DNA from: Mesorhizobium sp. B2-4-15
Lineage (GTDB): Bacteria; Pseudomonadota; Alphaproteobacteria; Rhizobiales; Rhizobiaceae
Direction: 5' to 3'
NCBI RefSeq assembly: GCF_006658505.1
Contig: NZ_VFUZ01000010.1
Coordinates: 124,001-188,000 of the forward strand
DNA: 64,000 nt
The translations under genes were made by a program, and so were the position numbers. Every line of letters begins with the position of its first letter. Position 1 is the first letter of the stretch. Of this stretch, positions 17,917 through 29,300 are shown one piece after another. The notes below the pieces were generated by a model, which searched no databases, was not told the origin of the DNA, and saw only the letters and a list, made by a program, of their open reading frames with translations.

Positions 17917-17960
17917 GGACTGGCGGATTAGCAGGGCAGTCTGGTGATTTGGCGGTGTCG

Positions 17961-18143
17961 GCGCTGCCCCTCATCCGCCTGCCGGCACCTTCTCCCCGTA
18001 TAGTGACGGGGAGAAGGGAGATGGCCGTGCCCTCCGCGCTCTTTCTGCAACGCGGGCGATTGGCGAAATCCTCGGCGAAGACTTCTTTCTCCCCGTCACT
18101 ATACGGGGAGAAATGCCCGGCAGGGCAATGAGGGGCGGCGCCG
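17961..18143. repeat. Composite palindromic repeat, family 1 (two inverted half-elements)
   Basis: Two half-elements face each other. The left one (from 17961) runs GCGCTGCCCCTCATCCGCC then CTCCCCGTATAGTGACGGGG. The right one ends CAATGAGGGGCGGCGCCG and carries the mirror hairpin at about 18089-18112. The interior has the GATTGGCGAAA sequence also found in the copy at 63161. It fills most of the 306-base gap between the binding-protein and dehydrogenase genes, which otherwise holds only the GGGAGG site before 18223. Confidence 0.85.
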
Positions 18144-18222
18144 ACGTAGCTCGATTGCCAGGGCAATACATTGGTGGCGACACGTCGCTGCCCACAATTC
18201 GATCAATAAATGGGAGGCTGAC

Positions 18223-19314
18223 ATGGCCGACAAGGTGAAAGTGCTGGTGGTGGGTCTGGGCAATATGGGCGCGTCGCACGCCAGCGCCTATCATCGCTCC
18301 GAAGGCTTCGAGATCGTCGGCATCATGAGCCGCTCGATCAAGAGCAGCAAGAAGATCCCGGCGGAGCTTTCCGGCTACCCGCTCTATGAGGATTTCGACC
18401 TGGCGCTGAAGGAGACGAAGCCCGGCGCCGTCTCGATCAACAGCTGGCCGAACACCCATGCCGAATATGCGCTGAAGGCGATCGCGGCCAATTGCCATGT
18501 GTTCATGGAAAAGCCACTCGCCACCAACATCGAGGACGCCGAAAGGGTGGTCGCCGCCGCGCGGGCGAAAAACCGCAAGCTGGTGCTGGGTTACATCCTG
18601 CGCGTCCATCCTTCCTGGATCAAGTTCATCGAGGTCGGCAAGACGCTCGGCAAACCGCTGGTGATGCGTCTCAACCTCAACCAGCAGAGCAGCGGCACCG
18701 CCTGGCATTGGCACAAGAACCTGATCGATTCGCTGATCCCGATCGTTGATTGCGGCGTGCACTATGTCGACGTCATGTGCCAGCTGACCGGCGCCAAGCC
18801 GGTGCGCGTGCATGGCATCGGCGCCAAACTCTGGGCGGAGGCCGACAAGCAGAATTATGGGCATCTGCATGTCACCTTCGAGGACGGCTCGGTCGGCTGG
18901 TACGAGGCCGGCTGGGGCCCGATGATGAGCGAGACGGCCTATTTCGTGAAGGACGTGGTCGGCCCGAAAGGGGCGGTGTCGATCGTCGCCGGCCAGCAGG
19001 CGAGCAACGGCAAGGAAGCCGAGGAGGTTTCGGATTCCGCTGACATTGACCGCCATACCAAGACCGACGCGCTGAAGATCCACTATGCTGCCGTCGACGG
19101 CGACAAGAATTTCTCCAAGCCGGACGAGATCGTCAGCATGGAGGACGAGCCCGGCCATCAGGAACTGTGTGACCGTGAACAGGCCTTCTTCCTGCGAGCG
19201 ATCCGCGAGGATCTCGACCTGACCGAGCAGATGGACGCGGCGGTCAACAGCCTGCGCATCGTGCTGGCGGCCGAGCAGAGCATCGCGCTCGGCCGGACCG
19301 TCGACCTGGCCTGA
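18223..19314 (+). CDS. Gfo/Idh/MocA-family oxidoreductase
   Basis: 363 residues. The N-terminal Rossmann motif GLGNMG is at 11-16. The conserved EKP (96-98) supplies the Lys that positions substrate in this family. The second domain includes DCGVHYVDVMCQLTG, which holds the usual Asp/His pair. GGGAGG lies six bases upstream of the ATG. The enzyme probably oxidises or reduces a sugar-like or imine substrate with NAD(P). It lies in the catabolic region after the importer and before an amidase, so it may process the imported compound. Confidence 0.92.
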   Translation: MADKVKVLVVGLGNMGASHASAYHRSEGFEIVGIMSRSIKSSKKIPAELSGYPLYEDFDLALKETKPGAVSINSWPNTHAEYALKAIAANCHVFMEKPLATNIEDAERVVAAARAKNRKLVLGYILRVHPSWIKFIEVGKTLGKPLVMRLNLNQQSSGTAWHWHKNLIDSLIPIVDCGVHYVDVMCQLTGAKPVRVHGIGAKLWAEADKQNYGHLHVTFEDGSVGWYEAGWGPMMSETAYFVKDVVGPKGAVSIVAGQQASNGKEAEEVSDSADIDRHTKTDALKIHYAAVDGDKNFSKPDEIVSMEDEPGHQELCDREQAFFLRAIREDLDLTEQMDAAVNSLRIVLAAEQSIALGRTVDLA

Positions 19315-19389
19315 TGCAACCCGGTTGCTGGCGGCGGCGGAGGCGCCGGCGGTGAGGGCAGCGCCAACGTCGCAAACTGGGAGAGAGAC

Positions 19390-20826
19390 ATGGTCACCGA
19401 CGGTCTGTTGAAAACCTATGCGGACTCCGACGCGCTGGATCTCGCCGGTCTGGTGCATCGGGGCGAGGTTTCGCCGGCCGAGCTGGTCGAGGCGGCGATC
19501 ATGCTGGTCGAACGGCTTAATCCGGCGCTCAACGCGGTCATCCATCGCCTCTATGACATGGCACGCGCACAGGCAGGCGCGGTCGACAAATCGGCGCCTT
19601 TCGCCGGTGTGCCGTTCCTGCTCAAGGAACTGGCTTCGTCCTGGACAGGCGCGCCCAACACCAACTCCTCTTTCTACCTGAAAGATGTCGTCGCCGATTT
19701 CGACACCGAAGTGGTCCGCCGCATGAAGGCGGCCGGGCTGGTGCTGGTCGGCAAATCGAACGCGCCCGAAAACGGCTGGTCGATCACGACCGAACCAAAA
19801 CTCTACGGAACGACGAAGAACCCGTGGAAGGAGGGCATCACGCCAGGTGGTTCCAGCGGCGGTGCGGCTTCCGCCGTCGCCGCGCGCATCGTGCCGATCG
19901 CGGAAGCCAGCGATGGCGCCGGCTCGATCCGCATTCCGGCCTCCTGTTGCGGCATTGTCGGGCTCAAACCGTCGCGCGGCCGCGTCAGCCTCGCCCCGTT
20001 CGGCGACTACTGGTATGGCGGCGCCTATTTTCTCTGCTGCTCGCGCAGCGTGCGCGACACGGCGGCCTATCTCGATGCGGTGGCCGGCGCGCTGCCGGGC
20101 GACCCCTACACGCCGCCGGTGCCGGATGCCTCCTGGCTAAGCCTGTCGGCGCGGGCGCCCAAGACGTTGCGCATCGGCTTCACCGTCACGCCGCCCAATG
20201 GCACGGCCATCGATCCGGAGGTGAAGGCGGCGGTGCTGGCAACGGTGGCGACGCTCCAGCGGCTCGGCCATCATGTCGAGGAGCACGACATGCCGCTCGA
20301 TGCCAACGGTGTGTGGGCGACCTACACCAACATGACCTGCGTTCAGACGGCGGCGACCTTCGACTATCTGGAAACCGTGATCGGCCGGCCGGTGACGCCA
20401 CAAGATGTCGAGGCGGTGACCTGGGCGATTATCGAGCGCGGCCGCGCCACCAGCGGTGTCAGGCACATTTCCGACGTCGAGCAGCTCAGGCAGGTCGGCC
20501 GCGACATTGTCGGCGATCTCACCGCCTACGATCTCTTCATCACGCCCACGCTCACCCAGCTGCCGCGCCCGTTCGGCTATTACGACATGTCGGAAACCGA
20601 CATCGACCGCTACAACGCAAAATGGACGGATGCCGTCTTCGCCTTCCCCTTCAACATCTCCGGCCAGCCGGCGATCTCGCTGCCGCTCGGCTGGTCGAAA
20701 GGCGGTGTCCCGATCGGCGTGCAGCTGGTCGGACGCTACGGCGACGAAGCGATGGTGCTCGCCGCGTCGGCGCAGCTCGAGCAGGAAATGCCCTGGAAGT
20801 ATCGGCGGCCGCCGGTGAGCGCGTAG
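19390..20826 (+). CDS. Amidase-signature family amidase
   Basis: 478 residues. The amidase-signature triad is visible: Lys79 (FLLKE), cis-Ser155 in the GGSSGG motif and the nucleophile Ser179 in [11 protein letters not shown], with the expected 24-residue gap between the serines. The start has GGGAGAGAG upstream. Family members hydrolyse amides to acid plus ammonia. The acidic residues and Cys pair near 186-187 are not diagnostic of a substrate. It follows the dehydrogenase gene by 75 bases and probably shares its transcript. Confidence 0.94.
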   Translation: MVTDGLLKTYADSDALDLAGLVHRGEVSPAELVEAAIMLVERLNPALNAVIHRLYDMARAQAGAVDKSAPFAGVPFLLKELASSWTGAPNTNSSFYLKDVVADFDTEVVRRMKAAGLVLVGKSNAPENGWSITTEPKLYGTTKNPWKEGITPGGSSGGAASAVAARIVPIAEASDGAGSIRIPASCCGIVGLKPSRGRVSLAPFGDYWYGGAYFLCCSRSVRDTAAYLDAVAGALPGDPYTPPVPDASWLSLSARAPKTLRIGFTVTPPNGTAIDPEVKAAVLATVATLQRLGHHVEEHDMPLDANGVWATYTNMTCVQTAATFDYLETVIGRPVTPQDVEAVTWAIIERGRATSGVRHISDVEQLRQVGRDIVGDLTAYDLFITPTLTQLPRPFGYYDMSETDIDRYNAKWTDAVFAFPFNISGQPAISLPLGWSKGGVPIGVQLVGRYGDEAMVLAASAQLEQEMPWKYRRPPVSA

Positions 20827-20891
20827 GACGCGTTGATGTCGGTGATGCCGGCATCACCCAATATCAACATGACGCAACAATCTCTGCCGTC

Positions 20892-21070
20892 GGTGCTGTC
20901 CCTCACTGTCCTGCCGGACATCTCTCCCCGTGAACGGGGCGAGAGCAGCTGGCCGCGACGCCGGCGCCTTTCTGACGGCGCGCAAGATTGGCGAGATCGG
21001 CACTGAGAGCGTCCCTCTCCCCGTCACTATAAGGGGAGGGAATGCCGGCAGGCAGGTGAGGGGCAGCGCC
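20892..21070. repeat. Composite palindromic repeat, family 1
   Basis: The left half has CTCCCCGTGAACGGGG near 20924. The right half has CTCCCCGTCACTATAAGGGG at about 21015 and ends GTGAGGGGCAGCGCC. The interior contains the GCTGGCCGCGACGCCGGCG block shared with the copy at 63161. It occupies most of the 325-base gap between the convergent amidase and M24 genes, where no gene is seen. Confidence 0.82.
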
Positions 21071-21151
21071 AGCGGCGGTGTCATTGTGAACAGCGGCCAT
21101 GGCGCAGCAGGCCGCCCAAAGTGCGCGGCCAGCCAGACGACAGCGTCCTCG

Positions 21152-22396
21152 CTAACCGATCGTCTCCAGCCGCCTCGGCAGCCTGTTCATCGCGACAGGA
21201 CCATCCGGCGTGACCAGGAACTGGTCCTCGAGGTTGAAGCTGGCGAGGCCATCGATGTAGAGCGGGATCTCGAAGGCCAGCACCATGCCGGCTTCGATCA
21301 CGATATCGCTGTCGGCTGAGATGAACGGCCATTGCTCGGAGAAGACCGACTGGCCGACGCTGTGGCCGAAATGGCCGCGGCGGTAGGAGCGCAACCCCTG
21401 CCGCTCCAGGCTGTCGGTGGTCACGCGGTGGACATGGGCGAGGGAATTGCCCGGCACAAGGGCCGCCAGCCCGTCCTCGAAGGCGCGCTCGGCGATCGCG
21501 TGCAGCTGTGCCTGATCTGGGGAAGGCGGCCCGAAGATGAAGTTGCGCGACATGTCGGAGGCATAGAAGCCGACCGTGCAGACCATGTCGCACTTCAGCG
21601 GATCGCCGGGCATCGCCTTGGTATCGGCGCCTTTGGCGCGGGCGCCAAGCGTCACATATTCCGCCGTCACGACCGGATGCGACAGGCCTGCGGCCGCTTC
21701 GGCGACGCCTTTCCGGTAGAGCGCGACGAGGTCGGCCTGGCGCATGCCAGCCATCGCATCCACCTGCAGACGCTCCAGCCCCGCTTCCGACAGGATGATG
21801 CCCTGCTGCAGGAGGTCGATCTCGCGCTGTGACTTGACGGCCCGCAGCCGGTCCAGGACCTCCGAGCCGTCGACCACCCGGTGGTGCGGCAGCAGCGCCT
21901 GGATGGCCGCAAGATCGGCGGCCGGAACGAAGTCGAGGTCGATGCCCAGCGTCGTGCGCGCCAGCCCGAATTCTTCCAGCATCGCCTGCAACTGGCGCAC
22001 CGAAGCGGCGAGATCGAAGGTGGCGGGGCGCGAGAAATCCGGCGCGCGGCCAAGCGAGGCCAGGCCGGCCTCGATGCGCTCGACCAAGGGACGTCCCTGG
22101 GTTCCAATTTCGACCGGTGCGGATTCGATCCAGATCGGGTGCGAGCGCACGGCCGCTTCGGGCGCGGCGGTCCTCACCTGCGCCGCGTTGAAGTCCGCGA
22201 CCACGACGCCGATCGGCAGGTCCTGCCGGGCCGGGATGACAACGAAGCCCGCGCCGGCGCGCCGGAACAGCCCCGCCGGGCCGATCCAAGCCCCAGTCGC
22301 ATAATGGAATGCCTCGGGCGCGCAGAGCACCAGCGCCTCGATGCCGGCCCGTTCCATCAACAGCGCGGCACGCTGGCGGTCGACAAAGCCCGTCAT
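21152..22396 (-). CDS. M24-family (Xaa-Pro peptidase/creatinase-like) hydrolase
   Basis: 414 residues with an N-terminal creatinase-type domain (1-170) and a pita-bread metal domain. Metal ligands can be placed: the Asp pair in KCDMVCTVGFYASDMSR (spacing 11), His in the HFGHSVGQ segment, Glu in LAFEIPLYI and Glu in NLEDQFLV. GGAGAAAG precedes the ATG. Substrates of this fold include X-Pro peptides, creatine and ectoine-type amides. Convergent placement next to an amidase fits a role in amide breakdown, but I cannot tell peptide from small-molecule substrate. Confidence 0.9.
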   Translation of the reverse strand: MTGFVDRQRAALLMERAGIEALVLCAPEAFHYATGAWIGPAGLFRRAGAGFVVIPARQDLPIGVVVADFNAAQVRTAAPEAAVRSHPIWIESAPVEIGTQGRPLVERIEAGLASLGRAPDFSRPATFDLAASVRQLQAMLEEFGLARTTLGIDLDFVPAADLAAIQALLPHHRVVDGSEVLDRLRAVKSQREIDLLQQGIILSEAGLERLQVDAMAGMRQADLVALYRKGVAEAAAGLSHPVVTAEYVTLGARAKGADTKAMPGDPLKCDMVCTVGFYASDMSRNFIFGPPSPDQAQLHAIAERAFEDGLAALVPGNSLAHVHRVTTDSLERQGLRSYRRGHFGHSVGQSVFSEQWPFISADSDIVIEAGMVLAFEIPLYIDGLASFNLEDQFLVTPDGPVAMNRLPRRLETIG

Positions 22397-22592
22397 GTCT
22401 TTCTCCTGACATCAGAAGCGCCAACGGAGCATTGCGGGTGCGGACAATCAAGCCGGTTCCTCGATGCAGAAGGTCCGCCGTCGCCTCACATTGGCGACAT
22501 TCGGGATTGGGCGAAGTGACGGGTGTTGCCGCCAATCGCCGAGGCATCGATCCGTGGACACAGGCGTCCACTCAGACGAACGGCGAGATCGG

Positions 22593-23141
22593 CTACTTGG
22601 TCGATTCCAGCTTGGCGATCGCGGCAGTGAAGCCGGCCAGCGACACCGGAATGGTGACCGGCTTGCGGGTGACCGATTCCATGCCGATGTTCAGATTGGT
22701 CCCGGACTTCATCGCCTTGACGAGTTCGGGCGACAGGGGGGTGGCTGCATAGGCGCCGTTCTGGTCGCTGGTCTGGATGGCGATGGTCGTCTTCTGCCCC
22801 TGGTCGATCTGGTAGCTGGCCCCGGATGGCAGGAACAGGCCGTGCGGCAGGGCGAGCAGCATGGCCAGGCTGCCGTTGCCATTGTCGCGGCGCACGGTCA
22901 CGGTCAGCACGCGCTGTCCTGTCTTGGCCTCGGTCAGGTTCTGCGACACCTGGCACTGGAGCTCGGTGGTCGCCAAGCCGCTGGAGCAGTTCACGGCCCA
23001 CGGATTGGCGTCGGCCTGCTGTGGCTGGGCTGGCTTGCCTTCCTCGGCCAGCACGGGTCCAACCCAAGCCATCGCCAGCCAAAAGGCAGCCGATGCCGCG
23101 GCCACTCTTCTTAGATTAGCAATAGCTAAAACAAGTATCAT
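22593..23141 (-). CDS. Invasion-associated locus B (IalB)-like secreted protein
   Basis: 182 residues from ATG 23141, with CGGAG upstream. A signal peptide ends near VLAEE. The mature domain has the IalB pattern: WAVNCSSG, two conserved Cys, QCQVSQNL, GQRVLTVTVRR, LALPHGLFLPSGASYQIDQG and AYAATPLSPELVKAMKSG. IalB-like proteins are common in Rhizobiales as periplasmic or outer-membrane-associated proteins. Their role outside Bartonella is unsettled. It is divergent from the giant surface-protein gene. Confidence 0.9.
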   Translation of the reverse strand: MILVLAIANLRRVAAASAAFWLAMAWVGPVLAEEGKPAQPQQADANPWAVNCSSGLATTELQCQVSQNLTEAKTGQRVLTVTVRRDNGNGSLAMLLALPHGLFLPSGASYQIDQGQKTTIAIQTSDQNGAYAATPLSPELVKAMKSGTNLNIGMESVTRKPVTIPVSLAGFTAAIAKLESTK

Positions 23142-23248
23142 AATCTCCGTGCCCCCCAATTTCCTTGCCCAAGCAGGTATTTTGCCCGAAAAGGCTTGAT
23201 ACAACACCCGCGACTGCTCCGAAAGCCGGCGCCTCGCCAAGCAAGCCG

Positions 23249-23277
23249 GCAAAAATACTGTGGCCCTCTTGCCACAG
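23249..23277 (-). terminator. Intrinsic-terminator-like hairpin upstream of the ialB-like gene
   Basis: Read on the minus strand, CTGTGGC and GCCACAG pair around a six-base loop (plus-strand 23258-23277) and are followed by TATTTTTGCC. That is a hairpin plus T tract. It lies upstream, not downstream, of the minus-strand ialB-like gene. It may stop antisense transcripts coming from the 13-kb gene or attenuate the ialB leader. Stem length is only seven pairs. Confidence 0.45.
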
Positions 23278-23390
23278 AACTGAATTTTGAGTCTCGACAA
23301 CAGCACTCGCAATAGTCTGGACTCGCTATACAATAGAATTCGCGTATGGATGACACGCGGGACGTGTAGTCCTGGAAGGGCACGCCGGGG

Positions 23391-26300
23391 ATGGGAACTA
23401 CCGAGGAATCTCGGCAGGTTGGTGGTATGGCGCTGCGTCGGGAGGGGCTCCGCGCGCGCGCCGTCCGTGGCCGTTCGCGTTTCGCCGCAAACCTCCTGAA
23501 GACGACGGCGCTTTCGACGCTGGCGCTGGCGCTTTCGGGGGCAGCCGCCTATTCCGACGACACCGGGCTTTGGCAGCCGCAGGTCAGGGCCATCATCGGC
23601 GCCGACAACAATGGCGGCAATGCCGCGCTTGAAGGCTTCATCCCGATCAAGCAGACCGCCGAATCGGTGCTGTTCCTGGACGTCCGGGCCAAGCACGATT
23701 TCAAGGATGCCTCCGGCCAGGACATCGGCCTCGGCATTCGCCGGATCGTCAACCCCGACCTGATGGTCGGCGGCTACGCCTATATCAATCTCGAAAACTA
23801 CAACGGCACCCAGTTCACATCGGCCACGCTGGGCGCCGAGGCGATCACGCCGAACTTCGACGCGCATGTGAACGTCTTCGTGCCGATCAAGGGCGACAGC
23901 ACCGACCATTCGGCGAGCTCGACGCTTTCGATGGTCTCCAATCAGCTGATCGAGCAGATATCGGTGCTCGACCATCGCAATTACGCGGCATGGGGCATCG
24001 AGGGCGAGATCGGCGCCCAGGTACCGGTCAACTTGCCCGACAAGCATTCGCTGCGGCTCGATATCGGCGGCTACCATTTCGAGGATCCGCACGGCGACGA
24101 CGGCAGCATCACCGGCGCCAAGGCCGGGTTGGAATACACGATCGGCGATGTCTTCGGCAGCGGCACCTCGCTGGTCTTCGCCGGCGAGGTCCGCAACGAC
24201 AACCGCGACGACACACAGTTCGCCGGCAGCGTGCGGCTGAACATCCCGTTCAATTCCGGCCATGGCTCGGGTGATGGAGCAGACAGCGGGCCGGAGCCGG
24301 TCTATCCGGTCAGCGAAGGCCTTCGCAAGCGGCTCAACGAGCGTGTGCGCGGCGATATCGGTGTCCGCATCCAGTCGCAGGACAAGACCGGCGGTTCGAC
24401 GACACGCGTCGCCATCAACGCCGCCACCAATGCCGCCTTCGGCAAGTTCTACTTCGCCGATGGCGGGCTTGCCGGCGCCGGCACGCTGGGCGATCCGACG
24501 ACGCTCGACGACGCGGTCACCAAGGCCGGCAGCGGCGGCTTTGTGGTGGCCCTTGGCGGCAATGGCAATCTCACGACCGCCGGCGTGACGCTGGCCAATG
24601 GCCAGACCGTCATCGGCGGCGGCGAGAGCGTTACCGCCAGGCTTTTCAACGGCGGGACCACGACCTTCAACCTGGGCGGCAGCGACGGCACCATCCAGGG
24701 CACCAACGTCGCCAACAACGTCATCACGCTCGGCAACGGCAACACACTGAATGGCATCACCATCACCGGTGGCGCCGACGGCATTTTCGGCAACAACATC
24801 ACCGGCGCCAAGCTGACCAACGTCACGGTGACCAATGCCGGCGGCAACGGCGCCGACTTCAAGGGCACTTCGACCGGGATCACCGGATCCAATTTCACCG
24901 CCTCGGGCAACGGTCTCGACGGCCTGCACATCGAAGGCAACGGCACCTACAACTTCACCGGCACGACGCTGCTGCAGGGCAATGGCGATGATGGCCTGGA
25001 TATTACGGGCCAGGGCACCTACACCTTCGCCACGATCAACGCGCTGAACAATACCGACCGCGGCATCACCGTGCAGGGCACGTCGAGCGGCGGCACGTTC
25101 ACCACCACCGGCGGCACCATCGCCGGCAATGGCGGCATCGGCGTCTATATCGACCCGATCACCGCCCATGTCGTGCTCGATTCGATCATCCAGACCGGCG
25201 GTCAGGCCGGTGTCGTGCTCGACCATGTCTCGGGCAGCTTCACCGTCACCGGCAACACCACGATCTCGAACACGACCGGACCGGCGATCGCCATTTCCGA
25301 TTCGCCCGCAACGATCCGCTTCGGCGACATCAACGTCACCAACCCCGGCGCCGGCGGCATGTCGTTTACGGGCGTCAACGCCGCCGTGGTGGCCGGCAAC
25401 ATCGTCATCTCCGGCCTCGGCGTCGGCACGGGCCTTGATTTCTCCGGCAGCCAGACGAATTTCACCGCGCGGTCGCTCAACATCACCGGCGCCGGCGGCA
25501 GCATCGGCATCGACCTCGCCGACACGACCGGCGACGCCACGATCACCATCACCGATGGCGGCACCATTTCGGGCGTCGACACGGGCGTGCGCTTTGGCAT
25601 TGCTGGGTCGCTGACCCATTCGGCCAATGCCGAATTCAGCTTCGGCGGCGGTTCCATTTCGGGCAGCACCGCTTCGCTCGACGCGCGCGGCCTCAACCAG
25701 ACGCTTGGCCATTACGGGTTCGGGTCGACCATTTTCAGCGGTCCGCAGCTGTTCGACCAGCAGAATGTCATCTTCGTCGGCGCCATCGGATCGTCCGGGG
25801 ACGGCTCCTCGACCTCGAGCCTGCTGGCGATCGATCAGGCCGACCTCGACACCCAGAGCAACGCGATCTTCGTGCTGGTCAACGAGGGCTCGCCCATCGC
25901 CACCACGGGCGGCTTCTCGCTCAGCACCGGCCAGACGCTGGCATCGTTCGGCAACGGCCGCGGCTTCTCGCTCGGCGGTATTCCGGTCAACGTCACCGGT
26001 GACAACATCCAGCACGACACAATGATTTCGGACCCCGGCGGCGGCGCGGCGACGCTGACCAATTCCGGTGCCGGCGCCGTCGTGACCGCCGCGGCCGGCG
26101 GCTCGTTGCTCGATTTCAACATTTCCAGCGGCTCCGGAGCCGCGATCAGTGCCTCCGGCTCCGGCAGCCTAACGGTCCAGGGCGTGACGGTGAGCGGCGT
26201 CGCCACCGGCCTTGCGCTCGACAATTTCAGCGGCACCGGCTCCTTCAACAATTTCGACGTTACCAGCGCCGGCACCGGCGTCAGCATCACCGGCGGCACC

Positions 26301-29300
26301 ACCGGCACCTTGACCTTCGACGCGGCAAGCTCGATCGCCGGCACGACAGGCGTGGCGTTCAACATCGATTCCTCGACGCCAAACCTCACCTATAACGGCA
26401 CGATCAACCAGACCGCCGCCGCGAGCGCCGTCAAGATCAACGCCATGACCGGCGGCAGCACCACATTCGGCGGCAAGATCACCGCCAGCACCGGCGCGGC
26501 CAACGCGATCGACCTGAGCGGCGATACGGGCGGCGCGATCAACTTCACCGGCGGCCTCGACCTGACCACCGACGGCGGCTTTGGCTTCAGCGCCGTCAAT
26601 GGCGGCACGCTGACGGTGACCGGCTCCGGCAACACGATCAACACCGGCGCCGGCGCAACCGAAAAGGGCCTCCAGCTTCTCGGCGGCGCCAGCGGCCTGA
26701 CCATCGGCGCTGCCGGCGTGACCTTCGCCAGCGTGACCGTCGACGGCTCCGGCGGCGCCGTTCCGACCGGCATCGTCATCGACAACACCAGCGGCGGCAA
26801 TGTCACCTTCGGCGCCGTAAGCATCAGCCGCGCCAATGGCGACGCCATTCGCCTCAGCAATATCGCAAGCGGCACCTACACGTTCAACGGCACGACAACC
26901 CTGGCCACGGTCGGCGGCAGCGGACCCGGATTTACGGTACAAAACAGTGGCGCAACCGTCAGCGTCAACAATCTCGTCACGTCGGGCGTCAACGGCGCCG
27001 ACGTCAGCCTGAACGGCAACACCGGTACGATCGGCATCGGCGGCACCATCACCAATTCCGGCACCGGCGATGGCGTCGTCGTTTCCGGCAGCAGTGCGGC
27101 CATCACCATCGGCGCGACCATCACCAGTTCGGCGACCGCGCTCGGCACGGCCGTGAAGGTCGATGGCATCACCGGCGGCTCGGTTGCCTTCACCGGCGCG
27201 ATAACCTCGACCGGCACCGGCAACCTATTCGCCATCGGCTCCAATGGTGCCCCGACCGGCGGCACGATCAGCTTCTCGGGCTCGGCGCTGACCGCGACCG
27301 GCGGCGGTGGTGCGGTTGTCTCCGGCCTTGGCGCCGGCGCGACCCTCAGCGTGACCGCGCCCTTGTCGGTCACCAATGCAACCGGAAACGGCCTGTCGAT
27401 TTCGAACGTCGCCGGCAGCGCCACTTTCGGCGCGGTTACCGTTTCGGGCGCCGGCGGCAACGGCATCGATATCGGCGGCAGTGCGGGTTCGGTGACGTTC
27501 ACGGGCACGACCAGCGTGACGATGGGCTCGGCCGCCAGCACGGCCGGCATCAATTTCAGCGGCACCAATGCCGACGTGACGTTCGGCACGACGAATGTGA
27601 CGCTGGGTGCCGGCGCCAACCAGACCGGCATCGACTTCAGCGGCTCGTCCACCACGGCCGGTTTCGGCCTGACGACGATCACCGGCACCGGCGACCTGAC
27701 CTCGCGCGGCATCGACCTGTCGTCGACGTCAGGCAACAAGACCATCACCTTCCTGCGCGGCTCCAGCATCACCAATGCAGGCGTCGGCGTCGAGCTGTCC
27801 TCGGGCGGCACCACGGCGACCTCGGCCAACGCCAACTTCACCTTCGGCGACGGCAATGCGGGCGACGGGCGGCAATCCTCCATCACCGCGGCGGCCGGCG
27901 GCTACACCGTCAACACCATCGGGCTCGATCCGAGCCTCGGCAATTACGATTTCGACGACGTGACCTTCACCGGCCCCGCCCATCTGGTCAGCGCGGTCGG
28001 CGGCGTCATCATGGTCTCCCAGAGCGGTGGTGTGATCGCCGCCGGCACCGACGGGCTCAGCGGCGCGGTGACGACGGTCACGGTTGCCCAGGCCGATGCC
28101 ATGACCGGCAACCTGACCTTCGCCTTCGTCGGCACGGTCGACCTCAGCGCGACGCCGTTCACGCTCGATTCAGGCCAGTCGATCACCGGCTTCGGCAACG
28201 GCACCTCCATCCTTACCTCCGGCACCGTCCAGCCGATCAATGTCCAGGGCAATCTCGGCGCCACCGGCGGCAGCGTCACCGGCAATGAAGGCGTGGTCAC
28301 CGGCAGCGGCGATTTCATGCACCTGCTCGGCGGCAACCAGGTGCGCAACACGGCTTTCGACTTCACCGGCGCCACCGGTTCCGTTTTCACGATCGACCAG
28401 AACGCGATCGGCTTCGACAACACCGGCGGCGTCATCATCGAAGGCGTGACGGTCAGCAATGTCGCCGCCGGCCAGACGGCGTTCAAGGTCGTCGACGTCG
28501 ACACCAATTTGTCGATCATCAACAACAACATCAACGTCGCCGGCACGCTGCTCGAAGCCAATGGCGGCGCCGGCGACATCACGGTGACGCGCGGCACCTT
28601 GCCGAACAGCGCAACGGCCGGAACGCTGACCGGCGGCGGCGTCAACATCGCCAACCGCACAGGCGGCTTGGTGAATTTCGCCGACAAGGCGACGATCGGC
28701 GGCAATGGCATCTCGCTCACCGGCAACACCGGCTCCACGGTCACCTTCGCCGACCTGGACGTTTCCACCAATGGAGCGACAGCTTTCACCGCCACCGGCG
28801 GCGGCACGATCAACGTCACGACCGGGACCCTGACAAACGCCAACGGGCAAGCGATGGCGCTCGACGGCATCGCCGCCGGCATCAATTTCGCCTCGACCAG
28901 CGCGACATTCACCTCCGGCAACGGCATCGACCTGCGGAATCTGGCCGGCACCGCCAATTTCGGCACCGGCACGCTGACCAACACCGGCACGGGCACGTCA
29001 TTCAATGTCGGCTCGGCCACCAATGCCAGCGGCGGCAACGCCGTCATCTCCTATGCGGGCACCATTGCCACCAACGGTCTGGGTGCCGCGGTCTCCGTCC
29101 AGGAACTCACCGGCGGTTCGGTGACCCTGTCGGGCAACCTCACCGACAACAACGCGGCTGGCGGCGGCAATATTCTCATTGGCGGGATCGACAACGGCAT
29201 GGCGGCAACCGTCACCTTCTCGGGCGCCACCAAGCAGATCAGCTCGGGCGCGACCGACGGCGTCAGCCTGGGTCTCGCGGGCAATTATCCGGCGGGCGCG

